Below the pieces are notes generated by a model, which ran no database searches, was not told where the DNA came from, and was given only the letters and a program-made list of their open reading frames with translations. This document shows positions 8,995-19,643 of a DNA stretch of 64,000 nt, piece after piece. Every line of letters starts with the position of its first letter. Position 1 is the first letter of the stretch. The stretch lies in the NCBI RefSeq assembly GCF_017812015.1, contig NZ_JADQTN010000002.1, positions 124,001 through 188,000 on the forward strand, in the 5' to 3' direction. The DNA is from Pontixanthobacter sp. CEM42. Lineage in GTDB: Bacteria; Pseudomonadota; Alphaproteobacteria; Sphingomonadales; Sphingomonadaceae. Both the position numbers and the translations under genes were made by a program.

Positions 8995-10659
8995 TCAAAT
9001 GCTTGGGAGATTGAGTCCTTTCTCGCGGGCGCAATCGATAGCCTCATCATAGCCGGCATCGGCGTGACGCATCACGCCGGTTGCCGGATCATTCCAAAGC
9101 ACACGGCCAAGCCTGCGCGCGGCATCGTCTGTGCCGTCCGCCACAACAACCATCCCGCTGTGCTGGGAGAATCCCATCCCGACCCCGCCGCCGTGATGCA
9201 GACTGACCCATGTCGCGCCCGAGGCGGTATTGAGCAGCGCATTAAGCAGCGGCCAGTCGGACACTGCGCTTGATCCGTCTTTCATCGCCTCGGTCTCGCG
9301 ATTGGGGCTGGCGACCGAGCCACTGTCCAGATGATCGCGCCCGATCACCACCGGCGCACTCAACTCGCCGCTCGCCACCATTTCGTTGAAGGCCAGACCA
9401 AGACGGTGACGGTCGCCCAACCCGACCCAGCAGATCCGCGCAGGCAAGCCCTGAAATTCGATCCTTTCGCGCGCCATATCGAGCCAGCGATGCAGATGCG
9501 CATCATCGGGCATCAGTTCCTTCACCTTCTCGTCGGTCTTGTAGATGTCCTCCGGATCACCCGAAAGCGCAGCCCAGCGGAACGGGCCGACACCACGGCA
9601 GAATAGCGGGCGGATATAGGCCGGTACGAACCCGGGGAAGTCGAACGCGTTCTCTAGCCCCTCATCCAGTGCGACTTGCCGGATATTGTTGCCGTAATCG
9701 AGCGTCGGCACACCCGCATTCCAGAAATCGAGCATCGCCTGCACTTGTATCTTCATCGAGGCGCAGGCGGCTTTTCCCACCGCTTTGGGGTCGCTTTCTC
9801 GCTTCTCAAGCCATTCGCCCATTGTCCAATCGAGCGGCAGATAGCCATTGACCGGATCATGCGCCGATGTCTGGTCGGTGACGATATCCGGACGCACGCC
9901 GCGCTTGACCAGTTCGGGGAAAACTTCAGCCGCATTGCCACATAGACCAACCGACTTTGCTTCGCCCGCAGCGGTCCATTTCTCGATCAGCGCCAATGCC
10001 TCGTCCAGCGTATCAGCCCTTTCATCAAGGTACCGAGTCCGCAGACGGAAATCGATGCTCTCAGGATTGCACTCCACCGCTAGGCAGCATGCCCCCGCCA
10101 TTACGGCAGCGAGTGGTTGCGCGCCGCCCATCCCGCCGAGCCCTCCGGTGAGTATCCATTTGCCCGTGAGATTGCCGTCATAATGTTGGCGCCCGGCCTC
10201 GACAAAGGTCTCATATGTGCCCTGCACGATGCCCTGCGTGCCGATGTATATCCACGAGCCAGCCGTCATCTGGCCGTACATCATCAGGCCTTTCTTATCG
10301 AGCTCGTTGAAGTGGTCCCAATTCGCCCAATGCGGGACGATGTTAGAGTTCGCGATCAATACGCGCGGTGCGTCTTTATGCGTCTGGAATACACCAACCG
10401 GCTTGCCCGATTGGACCAGCAATGTCTGATCTTCAGTGAGCGTTTTCAGCGTATCGGCGATCCGGTCAAAATCACCCCAAGTCCGCGCCGCGCGCCCGAT
10501 GCCGCCATATACGACCAGCTCGTCAGGGTTCTCCGCAACCTCCCGATCCAGATTATTGTGCAGCATCCGAAACGGTGCTTCGGTTGTCCAACTCAGGCAA
10601 TTGAGATCGGAGCCTGTCGGACTTTTAACATCGCGGCGGTTGGGTAGGGTTCGGGTCAC
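8995..10659 (-). CDS. hutU: Urocanate hydratase
   Basis: Converts urocanate to imidazolone propionate, step two of histidine degradation, using tightly bound NAD+. The 554 residues match the family length. The NAD-binding glycine-rich segment [10 protein letters not shown] is at residues 172-181, and the conserved [15 protein letters not shown] region lies in the C-terminal half. Translation starts at GTG 10659, which overlaps the hutG stop codon (GTGA). GGAGAG inside the end of hutG supplies the ribosome binding site, so the two are translationally coupled. It is the last gene of the hutI-hutH-hutG-hutU operon. Confidence 0.97.
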   Translation of the reverse strand: MTRTLPNRRDVKSPTGSDLNCLSWTTEAPFRMLHNNLDREVAENPDELVVYGGIGRAARTWGDFDRIADTLKTLTEDQTLLVQSGKPVGVFQTHKDAPRVLIANSNIVPHWANWDHFNELDKKGLMMYGQMTAGSWIYIGTQGIVQGTYETFVEAGRQHYDGNLTGKWILTGGLGGMGGAQPLAAVMAGACCLAVECNPESIDFRLRTRYLDERADTLDEALALIEKWTAAGEAKSVGLCGNAAEVFPELVKRGVRPDIVTDQTSAHDPVNGYLPLDWTMGEWLEKRESDPKAVGKAACASMKIQVQAMLDFWNAGVPTLDYGNNIRQVALDEGLENAFDFPGFVPAYIRPLFCRGVGPFRWAALSGDPEDIYKTDEKVKELMPDDAHLHRWLDMARERIEFQGLPARICWVGLGDRHRLGLAFNEMVASGELSAPVVIGRDHLDSGSVASPNRETEAMKDGSSAVSDWPLLNALLNTASGATWVSLHHGGGVGMGFSQHSGMVVVADGTDDAARRLGRVLWNDPATGVMRHADAGYDEAIDCAREKGLNLPSI

Positions 10660-11462
10660 AATGTCTCTCCAAAAGAGTGTGCTTTTGCTATGTTGGAAAT
10701 GGCGTTCAAAACGTTGCGCAAGACGCCGCGCAAGGCTTCGGCTCTGCCTGCGTCATAGGCAAAGGGTGGTTCTTCACTTGCCAGATAATTGCGCTGTGCC
10801 AATTCCATCTGGATCGCGTGAACGCCATCTTCCGGGCGGCCATAATGCCGCGTCGTCCAGCCGCCTTTGAAACGGCCATTGGTGATGCTTGTATATTGGT
10901 TGGTGGATTCGCATTGCCGCGCGACCGCTATAGTGATTGCCGGGTCGCAGGTTTGCCCCTGATTGTCGCCAATATTGAAATCGGGCAGCTGGTTATCGAA
11001 CAGATGCGGGATTTCGCACCGGATCGAGTGGCAGTCATAGAGAATAGCAAATCCATGGGCTGCTTTCGCGCGGTCGATCTCACTCTTTAGCGCCGCATGA
11101 TATGGTCGGTGAAAGCTATCAAGACGCCGCGCATTCTCGGCTTCGTCCGGCTCGAGCAGCCAGATCGGCTCATCATCAAAGCTACTGATCGGAACCAATG
11201 AGGTCGTGTTCTGGCCGGGATAGAGACTGATGCCAGCCGGATCGCGATTGGCATCGATCACATAGCGGCTGAAATTCGCACGCACGACAGTCACATCGTC
11301 CAGCAGGCCGTCATATAGCTGCGGAATATGCCAATCGGTGTCGCGCAATTCCTTGCCGAGATCGTTGAGATTGCGCTCGATATCCGGCGGCACATAGGTA
11401 CCCGAATGCGGCTGTCCCAAAATGATGGGGGACGAACCATGAATGACCGAAACGGGCTCCAT
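10656..11462 (-). CDS. hutG: N-formylglutamate deformylase
   Basis: Hydrolyses N-formylglutamate to glutamate and formate, the last step of the five-enzyme histidine pathway. The 268 residues belong to the N-formylglutamate amidohydrolase family, recognised from [11 protein letters not shown] near residues 16-26, RDPAG, and the YDCHSI metal-site region. It starts two bases after the hutH stop codon and overlaps hutU by four bases. The presence of hutF in the divergent operon explains why a deformylase, rather than a formiminoglutamase, completes the pathway. Confidence 0.93.
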   Translation of the reverse strand: MEPVSVIHGSSPIILGQPHSGTYVPPDIERNLNDLGKELRDTDWHIPQLYDGLLDDVTVVRANFSRYVIDANRDPAGISLYPGQNTTSLVPISSFDDEPIWLLEPDEAENARRLDSFHRPYHAALKSEIDRAKAAHGFAILYDCHSIRCEIPHLFDNQLPDFNIGDNQGQTCDPAITIAVARQCESTNQYTSITNGRFKGGWTTRHYGRPEDGVHAIQMELAQRNYLASEEPPFAYDAGRAEALRGVLRNVLNAISNIAKAHSFGETL

Positions 11463-11464
11463 GG

Positions 11465-12997
11465 TTACAGATCCAGCGGTGCGACATCATGCGCCGCCTC
11501 AGCCAAGCACGTATCGTTGCTGACCAGATCAGCGAGAACTTGCAGATCGGGGCTGACGATCCGGTCATCAATCAAGGCTGGGCTATGCTTGCGGATCTCT
11601 GCGATCACTTTCTGCAAGAATGGACTGGTTGAGAGCGGGGCGCGCAGTTCGATCCCTTGCGCGGCGGCCATCGCCTCTACGCCCAATATCCCCGCCAGAT
11701 TGCGGTTCATCTCCAACAAGCGCCTCGCGGCATGGCAGGCCATTGAAACATGGTCTTCCTGATTGGCCGAGGTCGGGGTGGAATCCACCGAGCGCGGATT
11801 GGCAAGCGCTTTGTTTTCGCTCATCAAGGCAGCCGAGGTTACTTCGGCAATCATCAGGCCAGATTTCAATCCCGGATCTGGGGCGAGGAAAGCCGGCAGG
11901 CCGAAACTCAGCGCCGGATCGACGAGCAAGGCCACACGACGCTGCGCAATTGCACCGATTTCCGAAATCGCAATGGCAATCAAATCAGCAACCAGCGCGA
12001 CGGGTTCGGCGTGAAAATTGCCGCCGGATACGATCTCCCCGTCAGAAAGCACCAACGGGTTGTCTGTCGCTGCATTGGCTTCGACTTCCAGCGTAGCGGC
12101 TGCATGGCGCAACTGATCCAGACAGGCGCCGATCACTTGCGGGGCGCAGCGCAGGCAATAGGGGTCTTGCACCCGCTCATCGCCTTCTTGATGGCTTTCG
12201 CGAATTTCTGATCCGTCGAGCAGGCTTCTGAGTCGCGCGGCGCTTTCGATCTGGCCGCGATGTCCGCGCAGTGCATGAATTTCGCTGTGGAATGGCGCAG
12301 ATGACCCCATCGCTGCATCGATCGACAAAGCGGCTGTCGTCAGCGACGCTTTGGCCAGTTGCCACGCCTCGAACAGCCCCACCAGAGCGAGCGCGGTCGA
12401 TGCCTGCGTCCCATTGAGTAGTGCAAGGCCTTCCTTCGCCTGCAGTGCCAAAGGCTCCAACCCAGCCGCGTGCAATGCCGCAGAGGCATCCATCCGCTCA
12501 CCACGATAGAATGCGTCGCCCTCACCCATCATCGCGGCGGCCATGTGCGCGAGCGGGGCAAGGTCGCCCGATGCACCGACCGATCCCTTTTCAGGGATAA
12601 GCGGGATTACATCCGCGCCGGCCATGTTCTGGAGTTGCTCGATCACTTCGACCCGCACGCCCGATGCACCGCGCCCCAAGGAAATGCATTTGAGCGCCAT
12701 GATCAGCCGCACAATCTCTACAGGGAGTGGTGGACCGAAACCGGCACTATGCGATCGCACGAGGTTGCGCTGAAGGTCGGCCAGCCGGTCATCTTCAATC
12801 CGCACCGAAGCCAGTTTGCCGAAGCCGGTATTGACGCCATAGATGGGGTCACCATCGCTTATCCGGTCGGCAAGTGTTCGGGCCGATGCGCGTACAGCCG
12901 TGAAGGCTTGGTCATCCAACGCAAAGGCCGATTGTTCCCGATACAGAGACTGAAGTTGATCGAGAGAAACCGATCCCGGTTTGAACGAGATAGTCAT
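11465..12997 (-). CDS. hutH: Histidine ammonia-lyase
   Basis: Removes ammonia from histidine to give urocanate, the first committed step. The 510 residues match the family. The MIO cofactor precursor Ala142-Ser143-Gly144 lies in [14 protein letters not shown] and has the same numbering as the Pseudomonas putida enzyme. The catalytic Tyr53 is in [10 protein letters not shown]. The start codon overlaps the hutI stop by four bases (ATGA), so translation is probably coupled. No frameshift or missing catalytic residue is seen. Confidence 0.98.
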   Translation of the reverse strand: MTISFKPGSVSLDQLQSLYREQSAFALDDQAFTAVRASARTLADRISDGDPIYGVNTGFGKLASVRIEDDRLADLQRNLVRSHSAGFGPPLPVEIVRLIMALKCISLGRGASGVRVEVIEQLQNMAGADVIPLIPEKGSVGASGDLAPLAHMAAAMMGEGDAFYRGERMDASAALHAAGLEPLALQAKEGLALLNGTQASTALALVGLFEAWQLAKASLTTAALSIDAAMGSSAPFHSEIHALRGHRGQIESAARLRSLLDGSEIRESHQEGDERVQDPYCLRCAPQVIGACLDQLRHAAATLEVEANAATDNPLVLSDGEIVSGGNFHAEPVALVADLIAIAISEIGAIAQRRVALLVDPALSFGLPAFLAPDPGLKSGLMIAEVTSAALMSENKALANPRSVDSTPTSANQEDHVSMACHAARRLLEMNRNLAGILGVEAMAAAQGIELRAPLSTSPFLQKVIAEIRKHSPALIDDRIVSPDLQVLADLVSNDTCLAEAAHDVAPLDL

Positions 12998-14220
12998 GCG
13001 GCAGTCCTGCTTGAAATAGTTTTGAACAAGGGCGAACCACCGATCCAGTAGGAAAGCTCGGATGGATGCTCAGCATCCCACACAGCAAGCTCCGCCTGCG
13101 CGCCGGTTTCGATAGTCCCGTAGTCGCCGGCTAGGCCAAGCGCTTTAGCGGCATTGCGGGTTGTGCCAGCCAGAACCTCTTCAGGTGTCATGGCGAATTG
13201 GGTGCTCGCCATATTCATTGCGGTGAGGATCGATGACAGCGGCGAGCTGCCCGGATTGCAATCAGTCGCAACCGCAATCGGCACCTGGTGGGCGCGTAAG
13301 GCCTCGATCGGCGGCAGTTTGGTTTCGCGCAAAGTGTAGAACGCCCCAGGTAGGATCACCGCAACCGCGCCAGAGTTCGCAAAGGCAGGCACATCCTCCT
13401 CGGCCAGATGTTCGAGGTGGTCAGCAGACAACCCACTATATTCACCAACCAGCAAGGCGCCCTTTAGATCGGATAGCTGCTCAGCATGCAGCTTCACCGG
13501 AAGATTCAGCTCTTTCGCAGCTTTGAACACTCGCTGTATCTGCTCAGCAGTGAAAGCGATTGTCTCGCAGAATCCGTCAACCGCGTCAGCCAAGCCCTCA
13601 GCCGCAGCTTGCTTCAGTCCAGCAATTGCGACCTCGTCCAAATAGGCGTCGGCGCGGTCCTTATATTCTGGCGGCAAAGCATGCGCGGCAAGCCATGTGG
13701 TGACGATCTTGACCGGACGCAGCGTTTCAAGATGCCGCGCCAGCCGCAGCATCCGCATTTCATCCTCGATAGTCAGGCCATATCCAGATTTGATTTCAAT
13801 CACCGCGACGCCCGCAGCGATCAGATCATCCAAGCGGCGAAGTGCGCCTGCGATCAGTTCCTCATCGCTCGCATCGCGCGTGGCATTTACTGTCGAGACG
13901 ATACCGCCACCGCTGCGCGCTATTTCTTCATAGCTCGCGCCATTGAGCCGCATTTCAAACTCGCGCGCGCGATTACCACCGAACAGCAAATGCGTGTGGC
14001 AATCGATCAAAGCCGGAGTGACTAAGCGTCCGCTCAAATCGTCCTGATCGAAAGCCGAGAATTGGTCGGGAAGTGTGCTTCTCTCGCCAAACCAAGCGAT
14101 TTTGCCGCCCTCCAACGCCACCGCGCCATCGGCGATCAGGCCATAGGGAATACCGCCTTCGGCCATCGTCGCCACGGTGCATCCGGTGAGGAGAATCTTT
14201 TGCTGCATCACACTTGTCAT
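12994..14220 (-). CDS. hutI: Imidazolonepropionase
   Basis: Opens the imidazolone ring to form N-formimino-glutamate, the third step of histidine degradation. A 408-residue amidohydrolase. The metal-binding pair His75/His77 is in [10 protein letters not shown], with later ligands in KLHAEQ and ATDCNPG. ATG 14220 was selected because GGAG is placed about 4 bases upstream; a longer frame reaching 14295 would run through the palindromic operator and overlap hutF, so it is unlikely. First gene of the leftward hut operon, with its promoter shared with the divergent hutF. Confidence 0.95.
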   Translation of the reverse strand: MTSVMQQKILLTGCTVATMAEGGIPYGLIADGAVALEGGKIAWFGERSTLPDQFSAFDQDDLSGRLVTPALIDCHTHLLFGGNRAREFEMRLNGASYEEIARSGGGIVSTVNATRDASDEELIAGALRRLDDLIAAGVAVIEIKSGYGLTIEDEMRMLRLARHLETLRPVKIVTTWLAAHALPPEYKDRADAYLDEVAIAGLKQAAAEGLADAVDGFCETIAFTAEQIQRVFKAAKELNLPVKLHAEQLSDLKGALLVGEYSGLSADHLEHLAEEDVPAFANSGAVAVILPGAFYTLRETKLPPIEALRAHQVPIAVATDCNPGSSPLSSILTAMNMASTQFAMTPEEVLAGTTRNAAKALGLAGDYGTIETGAQAELAVWDAEHPSELSYWIGGSPLFKTISSRTAA

Positions 14221-14235
14221 CACGCTCCACTTTCG

Positions 14236-14255
14236 TATTATGTATGCACATAATA
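14236..14255. promoter_or_regulatory. Candidate HutC operator between the divergent hut operons
   Basis: Perfect 8-bp arms TATTATGT and ACATAATA separated by ATGC, placed midway between hutI (start 14220) and hutF (start 14274). The core GTATGCAC fits the GT-N-TA-N-AC type of site bound by the HutC branch of GntR regulators, with two differences in the centre. Repression of both operons with relief by urocanate is the known logic of HutC and is inferred here. Confidence 0.7.
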
Positions 14256-14273
14256 AAGTGAGGCGCAAGCGCG

Positions 14274-15644
14274 ATGGTCCAGACAATCTCGGCACGGCAG
14301 GCTCTGACAGCAGATGGCTGGCGCGAGAATGTGACCGTCGCGATCGATGCCTCGGGGGCGATAAGTGCCATTGCCGACGGCACCGCCGAAGCCGATCATC
14401 AGGCCGGGATATTGCTGCCCGCTTTGTCCAATGTGCATAGCCACAGCTTCCAGCGCGCGATGGCCGGTCTGGCCGAGAAACGCGGCGACAATGCGCATGA
14501 CGACTTCTGGACTTGGCGCGAGGTCATGTACCGTTTTCTGGAATTGCTCACACCCGACGATGTCGAAGCCATCGCCGCGCAGGTTCAGATGGAAATGCTT
14601 GAAGCTGGCTATGCAGCCCAGGCAGAGTTTCACTACCTCCATCATGCTCCGGGCGGGCAACGCTACGACCGGATCGACGAACTATCGGCGCGTCATATCG
14701 AAACCGCGCGGCAAACTGGCATCGGCTACACCCACTTGCCGGTGCTCTATATGCAAGGCGGATTGGACGGCAGAGCACTCGAAGGCGGTCAGCTACGGTT
14801 CGGTTGCGATATCCACCGGTTCGAGGAACTTTTTGCGGCAATCCGATCGGGCTGGGCTGGCTGCCCAACCGACTTCACCCTTGGTGTTGCGCCACACAGT
14901 CTGCGCGCCGTTTCACGCAGCGGGCTGGATGCTGCCATTGCATTAGCGCCCGATGGGCCAATCCAGATCCACGCTGCCGAGCAGGTGGGCGAAGTGCGCG
15001 AGGTGCAGGAGGCATTGGGCGCGAGACCGATAGAGTGGCTGCTCGCAAATATGCCCATCGATGAACGTTGGTGCTTCATCCACGCTACACAAATGGAGCC
15101 AGCAGAATGCGATGCGTTGGCTAAATCCAAAGCGGTCGCTGGGCTGTGTCCGATTACTGAGGCGAACTTAGGCGATGGTATCTTCGACGCAGCACGCTTT
15201 CTTGGTGCTGGCGGGCGGATCGGCATCGGTTCTGACTCTAACGTGAGAATTGCATTGAGCGAGGAATTGCGAATGCTGGAAGTGTCACAACGCTTGCGCG
15301 ACAAGCGCCGCGTTGTCCTAACCAGCGATGGCGTCCGATCCAACGGTCGCAACCTCTACGAAAAGGCGGCCGCAGGCGGGGCGCAAGCGATTGGCCGCAA
15401 TGCCGGGCGCATCGAAGTCGGCGCTTTGGCCGATCTGACAGCACTCGATGATAGCCACCAAACGCTCGCCGCACTGAGCGGTGACACAATTCTCGACAGC
15501 TGGATATTCGCGTATGACGACAGTTTGGTCAGCGATGTATGGTCCGCCGGACGCCACACAGTAAGTGACGGCAGGCATCCGCAGCATGATCAGATCAGCG
15601 AGCGTTTTAAGAACACCATGATCCGCCTCCGCAACGCACTATGA
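14274..15644 (+). CDS. hutF: Formimidoylglutamate deiminase
   Basis: Deaminates N-formimino-L-glutamate to N-formyl-L-glutamate, the fourth step of the five-step histidine pathway. A 456-residue amidohydrolase-superfamily protein with metal ligands His55/His57 in NVHSHSF, later His residues in IQIHAAEQ and CFIHATQ, and an Asp in GIGSDSNVR. It starts 54 bases from the divergent hutI and is followed 10 bases downstream by hutC, so hutFC forms the second operon controlled from the same region. A TGAGG element lies about 10 bases before the start. Confidence 0.94.
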   Translation: MVQTISARQALTADGWRENVTVAIDASGAISAIADGTAEADHQAGILLPALSNVHSHSFQRAMAGLAEKRGDNAHDDFWTWREVMYRFLELLTPDDVEAIAAQVQMEMLEAGYAAQAEFHYLHHAPGGQRYDRIDELSARHIETARQTGIGYTHLPVLYMQGGLDGRALEGGQLRFGCDIHRFEELFAAIRSGWAGCPTDFTLGVAPHSLRAVSRSGLDAAIALAPDGPIQIHAAEQVGEVREVQEALGARPIEWLLANMPIDERWCFIHATQMEPAECDALAKSKAVAGLCPITEANLGDGIFDAARFLGAGGRIGIGSDSNVRIALSEELRMLEVSQRLRDKRRVVLTSDGVRSNGRNLYEKAAAGGAQAIGRNAGRIEVGALADLTALDDSHQTLAALSGDTILDSWIFAYDDSLVSDVWSAGRHTVSDGRHPQHDQISERFKNTMIRLRNAL

Positions 15645-15654
15645 GTATGGACGC

Positions 15655-16347
15655 ATGAGCAGCATGTCTCACCAAACAATCCGCAAGGCGGTGCTCGACC
15701 GTATCCAGTCGGGCGAGTGGCCGTTGGGGGCGTTGATTCCGGGCGAGGTGGAACTGGCCGAAGAATATGGCTGCGCACGAACGACAGTGAACCGCGCCCT
15801 GCGCACTCTTGCCGAAGAAGGTCTGGTGGTTCGCAAACGCAAAGGCGGCACACGCATCTGCGCCATGCCCGTGCGGCAGGCGAAGTTCGAAATCCCGATT
15901 ATTCGGGAGCAAGTCGAGGCTGGCGGTAGCACGTACGGTCACCGGGTCATCACACGCACTGTAACCGTCCCACCATCTGAAATAGCCGAACGTCTGAGTA
16001 TCCCTTCAGAAGCTGAAGCGCTGCACCTTACGACGCTACATATGGCCGGTGAAGAACCATACGCTTGGGAAGATCGTTGGGTGAATGTTCAAGCCGTTCC
16101 CGCGATTGCTGACGCCCCTCTGGAGACGATCAGCGCCAATGAATGGCTGGTGCAATCGGTGCCGCTCTCCAGCGGCGATGTCCGGTTCTCTGCCGAGAAT
16201 GCCTCAAAGGCGATCGCCGAGACGTTAGGGGCAGAAGCCAACACCGCACTCTTCCGCATAGACCGCACAACGTGGCTTGAGGATCAGACGATCACCACAA
16301 TGACCCTGTATTACCATGAAGGTTTTCAACTCACGTCGCAGCTTTGA
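15655..16347 (+). CDS. hutC: Histidine utilisation repressor (GntR/HutC family)
   Basis: A transcriptional repressor of the hut genes, normally released by urocanate. Of 230 residues, the first 75 or so form the GntR winged helix (CARTTVNRALRTLAEEGLVV is the recognition region). Residues from about 90 to 225 form the UTRA ligand-binding domain, ending in LYYHEGFQLTSQ. It is the second gene of hutFC, so it is probably autoregulated through the palindrome at 14236-14255. No hut-specific permease gene is seen next to the locus. Confidence 0.93.
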   Translation: MSSMSHQTIRKAVLDRIQSGEWPLGALIPGEVELAEEYGCARTTVNRALRTLAEEGLVVRKRKGGTRICAMPVRQAKFEIPIIREQVEAGGSTYGHRVITRTVTVPPSEIAERLSIPSEAEALHLTTLHMAGEEPYAWEDRWVNVQAVPAIADAPLETISANEWLVQSVPLSSGDVRFSAENASKAIAETLGAEANTALFRIDRTTWLEDQTITTMTLYYHEGFQLTSQL

Positions 16348-16389
16348 TACGCAGAAGCGTACCAAACCGATCTCAGATCTGAAAGAAAA

Positions 16390-16464
16390 TGGAGCGGGCG
16401 AGGCGATTCGAACGCCCGACCCCAACCTTGGCAAGGTTGTGCTCTACCCCTGAGCTACGCCCGC
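16390..16464 (-). tRNA. tRNA-Gly(GCC)
   Basis: Read on the minus strand, the acceptor stem GCGGGCG (16464-16458) pairs with CGCCCGC. The anticodon loop TTGCCAA gives GCC at 16432-16430, and the T loop is GTTCGAATC. The discriminator is T, and CCA is encoded at 16392-16390. The D arm (GCTCAGGGGTAGAGC) and all stems pair well. Confidence 0.97.
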
Positions 16465-16694
16465 TCACTAGACGTTACCGGAAAACCGGCTCCGAGATTT
16501 CGATCCAGCTAGTGAATCACCCTGTCTCGGTGGGGAGGCGGGCAATTAGCAGCGGTTTCTCAACCCCGCAAGGCCAAAATGCGCGAATGTTAGGGCCATG
16601 GAAAGGTCTTGCTGCAGCGCTCTGTTTCGCCCTTCACATATCGGCTAGAAGACCCACATAGAACAAGCAGATTACCACCAAGAAGGATAGTACG

Positions 16695-17609
16695 TTGGCA
16701 AGCATGGGCATGAATATCGACGAACAGAAAGCCGTAGAACGCTTCAAGACAGAGGTCGTCGACCCATCAATGACGCAATTGGTGATTTTGGATTTCTGGG
16801 CCGAATGGTGCGGGCCGTGCAAAGCGCTGGCGCCGATGCTGGAGAAAGTCGCGGCGGAATACGCTGACAAGGGCGTGATCTTGGTCAAAGTGAACGTCGA
16901 TGAAGAAAAATTCATCGCCAGCCAGTTCCAAGTCCAGTCGATTCCGACCGTCTATGCCATGTTCCAAGGCCAACCGGTCGCTGATCTGACGCAAGCGCGC
17001 AGCGAATCGCAAATGAAAGAAGTGCTCGATCAGCTGGTCGAGAAACTGCCCTTGCAAGTCGGCGGAGGCGCACAGCAGCAACCCGATGTTGAGCAGTTTA
17101 TCACCATGGCCGAACAAGTGCTGGCCGAAGGTGATGCCGAGCGAGCCGCCGGTGTCTTTATGCAAGTCATCGATATGGTATCCGACAACGCCGCCGCTCA
17201 TGCGGGTTTAATCCGCGCATTTGTCGCTGGAGGCAAAGTAGACGAAGCCCAACAGATCGCAGACGCTATCGAGCCAGAGATCAAGGAAGATGCCGCTGTG
17301 CAGCAGGCGCTCTCCGTTCTGGAACTGGCCGGTACGCAGGTCGATGATGGCGAGCTCGCTGCTCTGCGCACAACCGCTCAGGACAAGCCCGAAGATATGG
17401 ACGCACAATTGGCCTTTGCCGAAGCGGCATTCGCCGCGAACCAGCGTGATGAAGCTGCTGACACGCTGCTCGCCATGGTCAAAGCTGACCGCGAGTGGAA
17501 TGATGCGGCCGCGCGGACTAAACTTTTGCAGATTTTCGAAGCAGTCGGGCTGGAAGACGAATGGGTCTCCGCCACGCGCCGCCGCCTGTCGAAGATCCTA
17601 TTCGACTGA
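16695..17609 (+). CDS. Thioredoxin-TPR co-chaperone, CnoX (YbbN)-like
   Basis: A 304-residue protein with an N-terminal thioredoxin domain (about residues 10-115; active site WCGPC at 38-42, cis-Pro in SIPT) and a C-terminal helical TPR-type region to the end. This is the architecture of CnoX/YbbN, which holds unfolded or oxidised proteins and passes them to chaperones. Here the redox CGPC pair is intact, whereas E. coli CnoX lacks it, so thiol-disulfide activity is likely retained. TTG 16695 has AAGGA 7 bases upstream; ATG codons at 16704 and 16710 are poorer for spacing. It is coupled to the next gene with a two-base gap. Confidence 0.85.
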   Translation: MASMGMNIDEQKAVERFKTEVVDPSMTQLVILDFWAEWCGPCKALAPMLEKVAAEYADKGVILVKVNVDEEKFIASQFQVQSIPTVYAMFQGQPVADLTQARSESQMKEVLDQLVEKLPLQVGGGAQQQPDVEQFITMAEQVLAEGDAERAAGVFMQVIDMVSDNAAAHAGLIRAFVAGGKVDEAQQIADAIEPEIKEDAAVQQALSVLELAGTQVDDGELAALRTTAQDKPEDMDAQLAFAEAAFAANQRDEAADTLLAMVKADREWNDAAARTKLLQIFEAVGLEDEWVSATRRRLSKILFD

Positions 17610-17611
17610 AG

Positions 17612-18223
17612 ATGGCAGAGCGACTTTCCATCTTTCCGCTGACCGGAGCACTGCTATTTCCCGGATTGCAGATACCGTTGCATATCTTCGAGCCGCGCTA
17701 TCGTGCGCTGGTCAGCGATGCGCTTGCGCGTGATCGGCGGATCGCGATGATCCAGCCGCAACGCCCCGAAGAGGGGGCGCCGCTGTTCCAAGTCGGATGC
17801 GTAGGGAAGATCGGCGATGTCGAAGCGATGGATGACGGACGCTACAACGTCGTCCTTGAAGGTCAGAGTCGTTTTCGTATCCTGCGCGAATTGGATGTCA
17901 CCACACAGTTTCGCCAAATCGAAGCCGAGCTGATCTTAGAACCTAAAGATGAGTTTCTGAGCAGCATCGAACGTGCAAGCTTTGAGCGCGAAGCAAAACG
18001 TTTTGCCGATGCACAGGGTTACAGCGTCGACTGGGACTCAGTCACACGGCTCGACGACGTATCGCTAATCGACGGCGTGTCTCAAATTGCCCCGTTCGAC
18101 CCGGCTTCCAAACAAGCATTGCTGGAGGCGAATACCTTGAACGAACGCTGCGAGCTATTGGTCCAGCTGATGCAATTTTATAGCCGCCGCGATGGCGATG
18201 ATGACCGCGTAACGCTGCAATAG
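17612..18223 (+). CDS. Lon substrate-binding (PUA-like) domain protein
   Basis: A 203-residue stand-alone Lon N-terminal-like domain (FPLTGALLFPGLQIPLHIFEPRY near the start, then QPQRPEEG and GCVGKI), without the AAA+ or protease parts of Lon. The function of such proteins is not established; recognition of misfolded proteins is an inference from the domain. ATG 17612 is two bases after the stop of the thioredoxin-TPR gene, which suggests translational coupling and a shared role in protein quality control. It converges with the marC-family gene, with three bases between the stop codons. Confidence 0.85.
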   Translation: MAERLSIFPLTGALLFPGLQIPLHIFEPRYRALVSDALARDRRIAMIQPQRPEEGAPLFQVGCVGKIGDVEAMDDGRYNVVLEGQSRFRILRELDVTTQFRQIEAELILEPKDEFLSSIERASFEREAKRFADAQGYSVDWDSVTRLDDVSLIDGVSQIAPFDPASKQALLEANTLNERCELLVQLMQFYSRRDGDDDRVTLQ

Positions 18224-18226
18224 GGA

Positions 18227-18850
18227 TCAGATCCCAAAGCTGCCCTTCAAGCCATCGATCACATATTGTGCTGCCAGCGCCGCCAGCAGAACGCCGAGAA
18301 GACGTGTGACAACTGCTTCGACACGGTCACCAAAGATACGCATCAACGGTCCCGCTGCGATCAGCGCCAGCATGGTCAGCAGCAGCACTGATCCGAGCGC
18401 TCCAAGCACGACCAGAGTCTGATCAGTGCCCTCCGCCTCATTCATCAGCAGCATGATTGCGGCGATTGCGCCCGGTCCCGCGAGCATCGGCATGGCCATC
18501 GGGAAGACCGACACGTCTTCGATCTCGGGATCGGCGCTAACTTTGTCGGCCCGTTCGGTCCGGCGCTGAGTGCGTTTTTCGAACACCATTTCAAACGCGA
18601 TCCAGAACAGCATCATGCCGCCCGCTATGCGGAAACTGTCGAGCTCAATATGAAGCGCCGAGAGCAATTGCTCGCCGAACAGCGCGAAACCAACAAGGAT
18701 CACGGTCGCAATCAAGCACGCGCGGATCGCCATGCTGCGCTGCTGTGCGGTGGTCGCGCCTTTGGTCAGGCCAGCATAGATCGGCGCACAACCCGGCGGA
18801 TCGATCACCACGAACAGCGTGATAAAGGCAGATATAAAGAGTTCAGTCAT
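18227..18850 (-). CDS. MarC family integral membrane protein
   Basis: A 207-residue inner-membrane protein with about six hydrophobic segments and the signature DPPGCAPIYAGLT near residues 17-29. MarC/UPF0056 proteins have no established transport substrate; the old link to multiple antibiotic resistance was withdrawn. It lies 16 bases downstream of the lipoprotein gene on the same strand, so it may be the distal gene of the yggT-folD-lipoprotein-marC string. Confidence 0.85.
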   Translation of the reverse strand: MTELFISAFITLFVVIDPPGCAPIYAGLTKGATTAQQRSMAIRACLIATVILVGFALFGEQLLSALHIELDSFRIAGGMMLFWIAFEMVFEKRTQRRTERADKVSADPEIEDVSVFPMAMPMLAGPGAIAAIMLLMNEAEGTDQTLVVLGALGSVLLLTMLALIAAGPLMRIFGDRVEAVVTRLLGVLLAALAAQYVIDGLKGSFGI

Positions 18851-18866
18851 GGGCGTTCCCCACCGC

Positions 18867-19643
18867 TTAGTCGGTAGATACAGCTCCCAATGGTTGATCC
18901 AGTGCGACTTGCCAACTGCCCGATGTCAAATATTCGGCGACAAATCTGCGCTGACCAGCCCCGGGATGCTCCCACCGCCACCGCAGCGTTCCATCGCGAG
19001 AGGTAGCGACGGTGTTGCGGGTTCCCTCTGGAATGGCGAGCGCGGGCGGCGCAGGCTTTGCATCCGCTCGCTCGAAACCGGGGCGCTCGCAATCGGCGAC
19101 AAGGCCGCGGATCGATTCAAGCGCGGTAACCAAAATCTCGTCTTCGCCAATGGGTTCTTCCGGTGCCTTTTGTGCAGGCTGCGGGTCATCACGAACCGCA
19201 GCATCATATATCCAGAGGTACTCACGATCGGGTTGGCGCTGCCACACGGTCACGAAGCTTCCGACAACGCCATCGGGCTCACGGAAACGCCCTTCGCTGA
19301 CCGCAACGGAACCATCGCAGCTCATCCAAACCGTATCCGGAGACCAGCGAACCGCTTCTTCGGGGTCCTTAAGAGCCGAGAGCCACGTCGATGCAACGAC
19401 GGGTCCTTTGCGGCCGTGAATGATCGCGCCGGGTGCTGCGAAAGCCCGGAATGCGGTCCATTGCCCGTCTTCTTGCGCCGCGCGAGCAAAAGCCAGTTCT
19501 GCTGCGACGACTTTGCTTGGCTGCGCCACACCGGGCGCGCCAACCAATGCGCGCTTGATCCGCTCTTGAGAGATTCTCGGTCCGCCGCCGGTGCACCCAG
19601 CAACGAGTGCAGCCAGCGCAACGAGCGTGATCGCGCGGATCAT
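18867..19643 (-). CDS. Lipoprotein with a SnoaL/NTF2-like domain
   Basis: A 258-residue protein with a lipoprotein signal and lipobox VAGC (lipidated Cys17). The region from about residue 45 to 150 ([29 protein letters not shown], then [22 protein letters not shown]) looks like an NTF2/DUF4440-type cone fold. This identification comes from pattern only. The C-terminal part contains a WRWEHPG segment. The ATG overlaps the folD stop codon by four bases (ATGA), so it is co-translated with folD, although no functional link to folate metabolism is known. Confidence 0.75.
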   Translation of the reverse strand: MIRAITLVALAALVAGCTGGGPRISQERIKRALVGAPGVAQPSKVVAAELAFARAAQEDGQWTAFRAFAAPGAIIHGRKGPVVASTWLSALKDPEEAVRWSPDTVWMSCDGSVAVSEGRFREPDGVVGSFVTVWQRQPDREYLWIYDAAVRDDPQPAQKAPEEPIGEDEILVTALESIRGLVADCERPGFERADAKPAPPALAIPEGTRNTVATSRDGTLRWRWEHPGAGQRRFVAEYLTSGSWQVALDQPLGAVSTD

